Assembly: GCA_002686705.1 (NCBI GenBank)
Contig: NYYH01000088.1
Location: 1 to 13,120 of the forward strand
Direction: 5' to 3'
Length of the DNA: 13,120 bases
From: Bacteroidota bacterium
GTDB taxonomy: Bacteria > Bacteroidota > Bacteroidia > Bacteroidales > F082
Positions 1 through 5,318 of this stretch are shown here, in pieces. The first letter of the stretch is position 1; each line of letters opens with the position of its first letter. The translations under genes and the position numbers were made by a program. Under the pieces are notes generated by a model. That model searched no databases and was not told the origin of the DNA. It saw nothing but the letters and a program-made list of their open reading frames with translations.

Positions 1-34
1 CGTGTTCTACCATTTAATTGACGATTAAAACGAT

Positions 35-57
35 CCCCCATTAGAAAGGGGTTTTTT
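35..57 (+). terminator. Probable rho-independent terminator
   Basis: A C-run at 35-39 pairs with GGGG at 48-51 across a short A-rich loop and is followed by six T at 52-57. The T-run follows on the plus strand, so it would end a rightward transcript coming from beyond the left edge. The leftward rep gene ends at 114, facing it. Confidence 0.65.
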
Positions 58-113
58 GCACTCTGGTAGTTACTTTTATTTAGGAACACATCAAAAGGGT
101 GTAGGAATTGACT

Positions 114-1091
114 TCACTTAGAGGAAATTTTGGAGATTAGAGTGTGGTGGGTATTCACATTAAAGAAAATTCTACGAAATCTTTTAACAGTAGTTCTATA
201 AATTTCTTTTAGCACAGGAATGAAAATATCTTTCAGATCAGATTGCATTTGCAGAAGGGAAAATGATCCTTTTATCCTTTTTTCTGGAGCCGTAGATTTT
301 GTATTAATCTTTTTGAACTTCTCCTTCATTTCTTTATGGGATTTCTTATGCAGTCGTTTCAATTTATCCATTCCATAAGGATCTTTATCTTTTGAATGTT
401 TTCCAGATGGTGTGTCGGTTACATCAACACCATTGGAAAGATTTGGGATGAAGAACTTGTTAGGACTTACTGTGGTTACAACTCTTTTCCATGCATTTGC
501 AATAACAGAATTCATTTCATCTATCGGCATTGGATTAGTAGTTCCAATTTGAAGATGGCAATGTGGGTGAAATCCATTCTCTTCACTCCAACTAATCTCA
601 TATTCTGTCTTAACATATAATCTATATTTTGATGGGAACAACTTTCTTTTCCAAATGTTGTCATCTTTCAATTTCTTGATTGAACTCTTCAACACCATTT
701 GAAGATGTTTAAGGGAGGACTTTTGATTGTGTCGTAGTTTGAAAGTCATCAGAATGTTCTTACCACCATTATCCAGTAACCCCTGACGATAAGGATTCAT
801 TTTCATCTCTACATACTGTTCCAGTAGATTATTACAGATAGGACAATGATTGACATAATGGCATCTCTTTATCCTTCTTGGTTTGTCTGGATTGGGTAAA
901 TCTTTTTCAATCTTACTTATGAACTGTTTGGAACAATTGACTATCTCTGGATGAGTAATGACTTCCTCTTCAACCAATGAACGATGGATCTCATATATGT
1001 GGTCTGGAACAGGATCAGATCTTTTCCATCCTCTGTCTTCATATATTGATGATTTGTCTGAGTTGGTTCTTATGTCATTGGGACGAGTCAT
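114..1091 (-). CDS. Rolling-circle replication initiator (Rep_1-type HUH endonuclease)
   Basis: A 325-residue protein that probably nicks a double-strand origin to start rolling-circle replication. A Cys-rich knuckle (C77, C83, C86) is followed by a strand with the motif-I-like MTFKLRHN near residues 115-122, and by the metal-binding HUH motif F174-HPHCH at 175-179, which is typical of Rep_1 plasmid proteins. The C-terminal YRTTVKRFRRIFF near 298-310 resembles the closing part of that family. The catalytic tyrosine is unclear: the stretch after GVDV (221-224), where families carry a YxxK-like motif, is unusually Lys-rich, and only Y239 is a candidate. ATG at 1091 follows a GGGA-type ribosome site. 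It ends a leftward cluster. No mobilization or partition gene is visible, so this may be a stranded replicon. The HUH motif makes the family fairly sure; activity is uncertain. Confidence 0.72.
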   Translation of the reverse strand: MTRPNDIRTNSDKSSIYEDRGWKRSDPVPDHIYEIHRSLVEEEVITHPEIVNCSKQFISKIEKDLPNPDKPRRIKRCHYVNHCPICNNLLEQYVEMKMNPYRQGLLDNGGKNILMTFKLRHNQKSSLKHLQMVLKSSIKKLKDDNIWKRKLFPSKYRLYVKTEYEISWSEENGFHPHCHLQIGTTNPMPIDEMNSVIANAWKRVVTTVSPNKFFIPNLSNGVDVTDTPSGKHSKDKDPYGMDKLKRLHKKSHKEMKEKFKKINTKSTAPEKRIKGSFSLLQMQSDLKDIFIPVLKEIYRTTVKRFRRIFFNVNTHHTLISKISSK

Positions 1092-1114
1092 TTTTTGAAT
1101 TTCCCAAAATATTC

Positions 1115-1128
1115 CAGCCGTATTTAAA
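1115..1128 (-). repeat. 14-bp shared leader motif, copy 1 (upstream of rep)
   Basis: CAGCCGTATTTAAA (plus strand) is found here and again at 2396-2409. On the minus strand it reads TTTAAATACGGCTG and lies just 5' of the rep start, as the other copy lies just 5' of the HicA-like gene. It may be a shared operator or promoter part. Confidence 0.4.
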
Positions 1129-1140
1129 AGTTAATGATTA

Positions 1141-1165
1141 TAAAAACACTTCTTTTTGAGGTGTT
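1141..1165 (-). terminator. Probable rho-independent terminator between small ORF and rep
   Basis: On the minus strand AACACCTC and GAAGTGTT (plus-strand 1158-1165 and 1145-1152) form an 8-bp stem with one non-Watson-Crick position and a 5-base A loop, followed by T-rich sequence. It lies after the small ORF ending at 1212 and before rep, so it would separate or attenuate the two. Confidence 0.45.
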
Positions 1166-1211
1166 ATAATATTTATAAACTTTTTTCCTGAGTATTTCCT
1201 TCAGTCGTACC

Positions 1212-1352
1212 TTAATGATAATCAACTAAATCCTTTAACCAAATCCAACAACCATTTTCATCCTTCAGATACTTGTCAGGGATTTCAGACATAGGTTTTC
1301 CATACTTCTCAAGTATTTTCTTTCTCTCTTCTTTTACTTTCTTTTTTGTCAT
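1212..1352 (-). CDS. Small basic hypothetical protein, 46 aa
   Basis: ATG at 1352 has a good ribosome site (AGAGG about 10 bases upstream) and an open frame of 46 codons ending in TAA. The protein starts with a Lys-rich helix (MTKKKVKEERKKILEKYGKP) and ends in DENGCWIWLKDLVDYH. The NGCWIW end recalls the opening of phage HNH endonucleases, but no HNH core follows, so this is either a truncated relic or an unrelated small protein. It sits between the iteron-like repeats at 1587-1616 and rep. The ribosome site and position support a real gene; function is unknown. Confidence 0.4.
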   Translation of the reverse strand: MTKKKVKEERKKILEKYGKPMSEIPDKYLKDENGCWIWLKDLVDYH

Positions 1353-1586
1353 ATTAGCAAACCTCTGGAAATGATTTTTGGCAGGGAGAAATTTTTTGGA
1401 TTTCTTACATGGAAATCCTATAGCAAATTACCTATGAAAAAGGTGATATGTAAATCACTGTGTTCCTAAATCCTATACTCCCTCAAGTCCTTCTGTTAAA
1501 GCACTTCTTAACATCCTCAAATAGGGTCTATTTTGAAGTGTTCTTCTTGTTGTGAGTAGTAACAAATATTTTCTTTACAGTAGGCA

Positions 1587-1616
1587 AAGTGGCACTAAGT
1601 GGCACGAAATGGCATC
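1587..1616. repeat. Three tandem 10-bp direct repeats (iteron-like)
   Basis: AAGTGGCACT, AAGTGGCACG and AAATGGCATC follow each other with a period of exactly 10 bp, one helical turn. They lie just past the stop of the gene at 1632 and upstream, in transcription direction, of the small ORF and rep. Rep- or regulator-binding iterons are the natural reading; no nick-site hairpin was identified. Confidence 0.5.
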
Positions 1617-1631
1617 AAAACAAGGATTCTC

Positions 1632-1868
1632 TTATAACAGAATTGGTTTATCCGAAATCTTCCTTTGAAGAATTTTTACCTGTTCAGTTAATCCTTCTAC
1701 TCTACTTTCAATTGTTTGAAAAAGTTCTTCTACCTCTGGTAAATCTTGGTATTCTAAATCCTTTAAAGTCCGATAAACACCAGAGAGAATTTTATGTGTA
1801 TCACCACGCATAATATCTAAATCTTGTTCATCAATAAATTCTTCTGCAGCCGTAGATTCTTTTTCCAT
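1632..1868 (-). CDS. Small acidic hypothetical protein, 78 aa
   Basis: The start is set at ATG 1868 (MEKESTAAEE) because an AAGGAG ribosome site lies at 1877-1884; the longer in-frame start at 1901 has no such signal. The protein is acidic in its first half and has heptad-like spacing in the second (VYRTLKDLEYQDL, then VEELFQTIESRVEGLTEQV at residues 46-64), suggesting a coiled coil and an oligomeric partner. It follows the HicA-like gene by 54 bp in the same direction and is probably co-transcribed. An antitoxin or copy-control role would fit the position but rests on context only; no HicB fold is recognisable. Confidence 0.55.
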   Translation of the reverse strand: MEKESTAAEEFIDEQDLDIMRGDTHKILSGVYRTLKDLEYQDLPEVEELFQTIESRVEGLTEQVKILQRKISDKPILL

Positions 1869-1922
1869 TTTCAATTCTCCTTTCTTATTGGGTTTCCTCA
1901 TAAACTTCCATCATTTCCTCTA

Positions 1923-2387
1923 TCAATTCTCCCATTGTAATCCCTTTTTGTTCTGACAACATTTTTGTTTTTCTTTAGCATCAGTATTCATTTCCGTTGA
2001 GATTCTTGAAAAATTATCTTCAACACAAGCATCCAGTTCATCACCCAATGTTGGTTCATTTTCCATTTCACCAATACCCTTCAATCTCAACTGGTTCAAC
2101 ATCTTACCACTCGGCAATGAATTCACATCAATAGGAGGTTGGCACTTCATTAAATCCTTTTTCAATCTACGAACAATTTGTCTAACAGCATTTCCATCAG
2201 ATGGAGTTACACCAAAGAATATTGAACACTTTCTTTTTAGATGTTTGAAATGCACCTTATTTGATTGTTTAACAAATTCAAACCCCAAACCCTCAATAAT
2301 TTTTACAATCTTATTGATAGATTTTCTGTGTTTTCCACCCGATTTAAATTTTGGTCTTGAACCCTGTTGTCTTGTTTGAACTACCAT
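1923..2387 (-). CDS. HicA-like (dsRBD-fold) phage/plasmid small protein
   Basis: Start placed at ATG 2387 (MVVQTRQQGS) because GAGG lies about 5 bases upstream; the longer frame to 2417 begins with TTG. The 154-residue protein has a basic N-terminus, then residues about 21-76 follow the HicA/YcfA pattern: a helix (INKIVKIIEGLGF), a strand with EFVKQSNKVHFKH, and a C-terminal helix (NAVRQIVRRLKKDL) after a TPSDGNA turn. The VHFKH stretch corresponds to the usual GSHH strand carrying the HicA active histidine. Phage-borne HicA-like proteins with an A/VTPSD turn are common. The acidic tail after residue 85 (ELDACVEDNF) is extra. A possible 16-residue peptide (ATG 1935, MGELIEEMME) overlaps its end. 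Whether it is an RNase toxin is not shown; no HicB partner is obvious. Confidence 0.5.
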   Translation of the reverse strand: MVVQTRQQGSRPKFKSGGKHRKSINKIVKIIEGLGFEFVKQSNKVHFKHLKRKCSIFFGVTPSDGNAVRQIVRRLKKDLMKCQPPIDVNSLPSGKMLNQLRLKGIGEMENEPTLGDELDACVEDNFSRISTEMNTDAKEKQKCCQNKKGLQWEN

Positions 2388-2743
2388 ATCAACCTCAGCC
2401 GTATTTAAATTTAACAAATAATCAAATAATCAACCAAATTTTAGAAAATTACAACACATTACCTAAAATTTTTTAGAATAAAATGTGGAGATTTTGAACA
2501 AGAAGAGGTATTATGGTGGTGAGTGAATTTATGGTAATACTTTTAGTAATACTTTCACCCACAAAGGAAAACTGACAGAAGTTAATGTGGAGTCAGTTTT
2601 TATAAGGGATTCGGGGTTAGTAGAGGATTGAAATTAGGTTCGTATAAATTTAAGGTGTATCTTCTCCCCTACGGCACCAGGCTAAACCCAAATTCTCGTG
2701 AATATATTTCGAAAAGTCCTCCCAAAGACTTTCCTGCAAAAAA
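2388..2743. other. Gene-free AT-rich region with repeats and a bidirectional terminator-like hairpin
   Basis: No coding frame is convincing. It holds a tandem 9-bp repeat CAAATAAT(C) at 2415-2433, a pair of 10-bp direct repeats GTAATACTTT at 2534-2543 and 2546-2555 (12-bp period), and an AAAACTGAC/GTCAGTTTT stem at 2568-2576 and 2592-2600 with T on both strands, which could insulate the tRNA gene from the leftward cluster. A tRNA promoter must lie in about 2620-2740; I could not choose a convincing -35/-10 pair. Confidence 0.4.
2396..2409 (-). repeat. 14-bp shared leader motif, copy 2 (upstream of HicA-like gene)
   Basis: Identical 14-mer to 1115-1128, in the same orientation relative to the downstream gene. 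Here it directly precedes the GAGG ribosome site of the gene starting at 2387. Confidence 0.4.
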
Positions 2744-2821
<78 letters not shown>

Positions 2822-2858
2822 CTTTCCAAGGGATTAGGAGATTTAAGAATACATTAAT

Positions 2859-3980
2859 TTAAGCCTTGGTGTCCATATAGGTGTCCATCATTCCGGAATC
2901 TTCTACCTTTTCTTCCAACCATTTCATCCCCTTCATCTCCTCCTCTGTTACCAAATTGTATCGCTTAAAAGCACTATCTGTTTTAGCACCTGATGCCTTT
3001 TTTATAACAAAGTGATCATTTCCGGCTAGCCTGAGATTATTCATAGCACAATGCCTAAGGTCGTGAAATGTAAAATTTTCAAGACCAGTCTCTTTCACCG
3101 CTTTATAATATGCCTTTTTAGGAAACCTCCTTTTTGAAAATACAAATCCTCCTTTAAGCGGTCTTGGTAAACATTGTAAAAAATATATAATTTTGGGGTG
3201 CATGGGAATAGACCTAACGGTTTTGGTTTTTGTACGATTGGCACCAAGCCTGATAAATCCATGCGTAAAATCTATCTCTTCCCATGTAAGATTTAATATT
3301 TCTTCCTGCCTCATTGGCAGATAGAAGGCTATCAAAACTAAACCCTTTAGTTCTCCATGACAGTTACTTAGCAACCGCTCAAATTCTTCCTGCGATAAAA
3401 CACGCTCACGAATATTATTTTCCTCAAGATTCTTAATTCGTCCTATGGGGTTAATTTCCAGTTTTCCATAATCCACAGCACGGTTTAGCATTGCTCTGAA
3501 GTTTGCAACGTTCCTGTTAATTGTTGCAGGTTTAATTGGTCTACCTCTAATCGAATTAATTCTAAGCCTATATTTTCTAAAATCTTCTATGTGTTTTAGC
3601 TCCAATTGTATTGCAGTAGTTTTTTCTCCAATATGCTCAACCATTAGACTCACACAACGAGCAATATCGGAGTAACTTCTTTTTTGTTTAACTTCTGACA
3701 ATTCTAAATACCAGTCTCTTAGTTCACCCAAGTTAACCAAAACATTTTTGTTTACATTGATATGTCTTTTTTCAGCTTTAGCAGTCTGTATTTCACGGAA
3801 ACGATTCTCAGCAGCTTGTTTGCTTCTTCCAACCCGCTCTCTGGTACGTTTGCCATTTAGATAGTACTCAATCCAATAATTCTTGGAGTGAGCCTTCTGG
3901 ACATTGTACCCACATTTACAGAGTTTTCTCTTTAGACCACCTCTAATTTTACATGCAGGGCATTCAACTAAAATCCCCAT
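2859..3980 (-). CDS. Tyrosine recombinase/integrase
   Basis: A 373-residue site-specific recombinase that inserts the element into tRNA-Phe. A zinc-ribbon-like N-terminus (CPAC at 7-10, CKCG at 21-24) is followed by an arm-binding-type segment (YWIEYYLNGKRTRERVG, 35-51), a SAM-like core-binding domain (about 82-175) and the catalytic domain. Catalytic residues visible: R224 (LPMRQEE), lysine near 251-253, H306 and R309 (FHDLRH), nucleophile Y341 (FKRYNLV). The second His/Trp position is A332 (ASGAKT, where relatives have GHKT), an unusual substitution. The last residues, MMDTYMDTKA, are encoded by a tandem repeat that also occurs near attR. ATG 3980 lies 2 bases after the repressor stop with an AAGGGG ribosome site, so the two are translationally linked. 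Confidence 0.95.
   Translation of the reverse strand: MGILVECPACKIRGGLKRKLCKCGYNVQKAHSKNYWIEYYLNGKRTRERVGRSKQAAENRFREIQTAKAEKRHINVNKNVLVNLGELRDWYLELSEVKQKRSYSDIARCVSLMVEHIGEKTTAIQLELKHIEDFRKYRLRINSIRGRPIKPATINRNVANFRAMLNRAVDYGKLEINPIGRIKNLEENNIRERVLSQEEFERLLSNCHGELKGLVLIAFYLPMRQEEILNLTWEEIDFTHGFIRLGANRTKTKTVRSIPMHPKIIYFLQCLPRPLKGGFVFSKRRFPKKAYYKAVKETGLENFTFHDLRHCAMNNLRLAGNDHFVIKKASGAKTDSAFKRYNLVTEEEMKGMKWLEEKVEDSGMMDTYMDTKA
2868..2890 (+). repeat. Candidate integrase arm-site tandem repeat, attL side
   Basis: GGTGTCCAT occurs twice with a 12-bp period, inside the final codons of the integrase gene and about 47 bp inside attL. The same arrangement in the same orientation occurs at 10203-10220 near attR. 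Short direct repeats flanking the core are what tyrosine integrases use as arm sites. Confidence 0.55.
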
Positions 3981-3982
3981 AC

Positions 3983-4585
3983 TTACCCCTTATCTTCTAG
4001 CAGGTTTATTATTCTCTGGATGTTATCATTCACTTGACCCAACAGTTCCTTCAACTCTTCATATCGTGTTTGCATATCTAGCAGTCCTCTAGGTGTTTTC
4101 GATGTACGTCTAAGCACCTCCGAAACTAAACGTCTCTGACGTTGCTTGAGTAACAACGATGCCCTAAAATCAGCAATCTCACCTTCTTCTAATTCAACAG
4201 CTTTGGCATTAATATCCATTTGTTCCCACTCATCATGCTCTTGTGCAACCCAAGCTACTGCTGACACAAAAGACATAGTTAAACGTGTATCATTTCTGCC
4301 CTTAATATTTTTTCGATACAAGTCCAGAATCACAGCTTCTTCATCATCTAGCACTTCCTCAAGAACATTACCTATTCCTGAAACCAACCAATTCATGTTC
4401 GTCTGTGGAAAAGCCTTCTTTATTTTCTCTAATGTGTCCATACGAGGACTGTGCGCACCTGCCGTGAGTTTATCAACCAATCCCCTGTTAAGTCCTGCTT
4501 TTCTGCAAAACTCAGCCGTTGATGGCAATTCAAGCGAATCGATCAGCACTCTTAACCAGTTTCTTTTATTTTCAGTGTTTACCAT
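3983..4585 (-). CDS. Xre-family phage-type repressor
   Basis: A 200-residue DNA-binding protein. Residues about 20-70 form a Cro/CI helix-turn-helix (STAEFCRKAGLNRGLVDKL, then SPRMDTLEKIKKAFPQTNMNWLVSGIGNV), the WLVSG ending being typical of prophage repressors. The rest is acidic then basic helical sequence without a LexA-type Ser/Lys peptidase, ending in a likely coiled coil (YEELKELLGQVNDNIQRII, 171-189). It is divergent from the excisionase-like gene across a 167-bp AT-rich control region and is directly coupled to the integrase. It most likely represses the rightward replication operon and its own operon; induction would have to work without autocleavage. Confidence 0.85.
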   Translation of the reverse strand: MVNTENKRNWLRVLIDSLELPSTAEFCRKAGLNRGLVDKLTAGAHSPRMDTLEKIKKAFPQTNMNWLVSGIGNVLEEVLDDEEAVILDLYRKNIKGRNDTRLTMSFVSAVAWVAQEHDEWEQMDINAKAVELEEGEIADFRASLLLKQRQRRLVSEVLRRTSKTPRGLLDMQTRYEELKELLGQVNDNIQRIINLLEDKG

Positions 4586-4632
4586 GTCAAACTCTCAAAA
4601 ACTACTCATTTACGATATATAAAACATATATA

Positions 4633-4661
4633 TTGACAAATATTACTATATTGAGTTAAAT
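4633..4661 (+). promoter_or_regulatory. Candidate rightward early promoter
   Basis: TTGACA at 4633-4638, 17-bp spacer, TTAAAT at 4656-4661, pointing to the excisionase-like gene at 4753. Confidence 0.5.
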
Positions 4662-4684
4662 AATGATATGTAATTATTATGACA

Positions 4685-4702
4685 ATTATTATCTATAATA
4701 AT
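4685..4702. promoter_or_regulatory. Candidate repressor operator (18-bp dyad)
   Basis: ATTATTAT-CT-ATAATAAT is a perfect 8-2-8 inverted repeat that overlaps the leftward -10, as expected for a repressor operator. The AT-rich composition makes chance dyads more likely. Confidence 0.4.
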
Positions 4703-4725
4703 ATAGATATAAATTAACATGTCAA
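4698..4725 (-). promoter_or_regulatory. Candidate leftward promoter for repressor-integrase
   Basis: On the minus strand TTGACA (4720-4725), a 16-bp spacer and TATTAT (4698-4703). Start of the repressor gene is at 4585, leaving a leader of about 100 bases. Confidence 0.45.
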
Positions 4726-4752
4726 CAAAATAATTAATATTATTGGAGATAT

Positions 4753-4941
4753 ATGAAAAGAAGTAATTTGATTGCAGCAAAGCAGGTTCCACAGATTATC
4801 CCGGTATCAATGCCTACAGTGAGAAGTTGGATTTTTCAAGAGAAATTACCCGTTGTGCGATTAGGTCGCAGGGTATTTGTAAAGGAAGAAGTGCTTGAAA
4901 AAATAATGGCGGAAGGATTGGATTCTGTTGAATCTTTTTAA
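4753..4941 (+). CDS. Excisionase/MerR-like helix-turn-helix protein, 62 aa
   Basis: Starts at an ATG preceded by GGAG (6-base spacing). The sequence VSMPTVRSWIFQEKLPVVRLGRRVFVKEEVLEKIM (residues about 18-52) is a winged-helix HTH of the excisionase/HTH_17 type: recognition helix, a short wing LGRRVFV, then the closing helix. It is the first gene of the rightward operon, facing the repressor, as directionality factors of tRNA-integrated elements usually are. It may steer the integrase to excision or act as a transcription factor; the sequence does not separate these. No symbol assigned. Confidence 0.8.
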   Translation: MKRSNLIAAKQVPQIIPVSMPTVRSWIFQEKLPVVRLGRRVFVKEEVLEKIMAEGLDSVESF

Positions 4942-4944
4942 CAA

Positions 4945-5023
4945 CCCCCCCCCTCCATATATTATAGAGGGTGCAACAGTGTCAGTGGGACACCACTCAC
5001 AAATTTTTTATTTTTAAAAATTT
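4945..5023 (+). promoter_or_regulatory. Leader with C9 tract and competing hairpins
   Basis: A run of nine C (4945-4953) begins 3 bases past the excisionase-like stop. CCCTC/GAGGG (4951-4955, 4967-4971) can pair, then GTGTC/GACAC (4979-4983, 4989-4993) and AGTG/CACT (4984-4987, 4994-4997) form mutually exclusive stems, followed by an AAATTTTT/AAAAATTT dyad (5001-5008, 5016-5023). This could be an attenuator or weak terminator between the two HTH genes. Confidence 0.3.
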
Positions 5024-5041
5024 AAGACAGAGAAAATTATT

Positions 5042-5290
5042 ATGGAAAAATCCAATGACACGATTATCAGACAAAAAAGATTAATTCGTTTACCTGAGGT
5101 TTTGAGCCGAACAGGATACGGCAGAACTACCATCTATCGAAAAATGGAAGATGGATCATTCCCCAGAAGCGTTAAGCTGGGTGGTCCTCTTGAAGCCCCT
5201 AATGCATTTGACAGTAGGGCAGTAGCATGGATTGAGGACGAAGTTGATCAATGGATTGAGTCCAGGATTGAGGAACGTGACTCTATTTAA
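5042..5290 (+). CDS. AlpA-family transcriptional regulator
   Basis: An 82-residue protein with the standard AlpA layout: RLPEVLSRTGYGRTTIYRKM (HTH, residues about 17-36), GSFPRSVKLGG (wing), and AVAWIEDEVDQWIESRIEER (closing helix, about 60-79). AlpA proteins control integrase or excision in cryptic prophages such as CP4-57 and occur in front of replication genes in P4-like satellites, as here. A GAGA-type ribosome site precedes the ATG, rather far. It is 28 bp upstream of the primase-helicase and co-oriented. Two successive HTH regulators in one short operon suggest a division between excision and replication control. Confidence 0.87.
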   Translation: MEKSNDTIIRQKRLIRLPEVLSRTGYGRTTIYRKMEDGSFPRSVKLGGPLEAPNAFDSRAVAWIEDEVDQWIESRIEERDSI

Positions 5291-5318
5291 AGCAATAAGG
5301 CTAAATCTAAACTAATTT

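Noticed and set aside
1885..1935. 16-residue peptide gene MGELIEEMME...
   Set aside because: It has a possible AGGGA site and overlaps the HicA-like stop, but it is too short to support without expression or conservation data.
4146..4622. 158-codon plus-strand ORF
   Set aside because: Antisense of the Xre repressor with a Ser-rich translation and no ribosome site.
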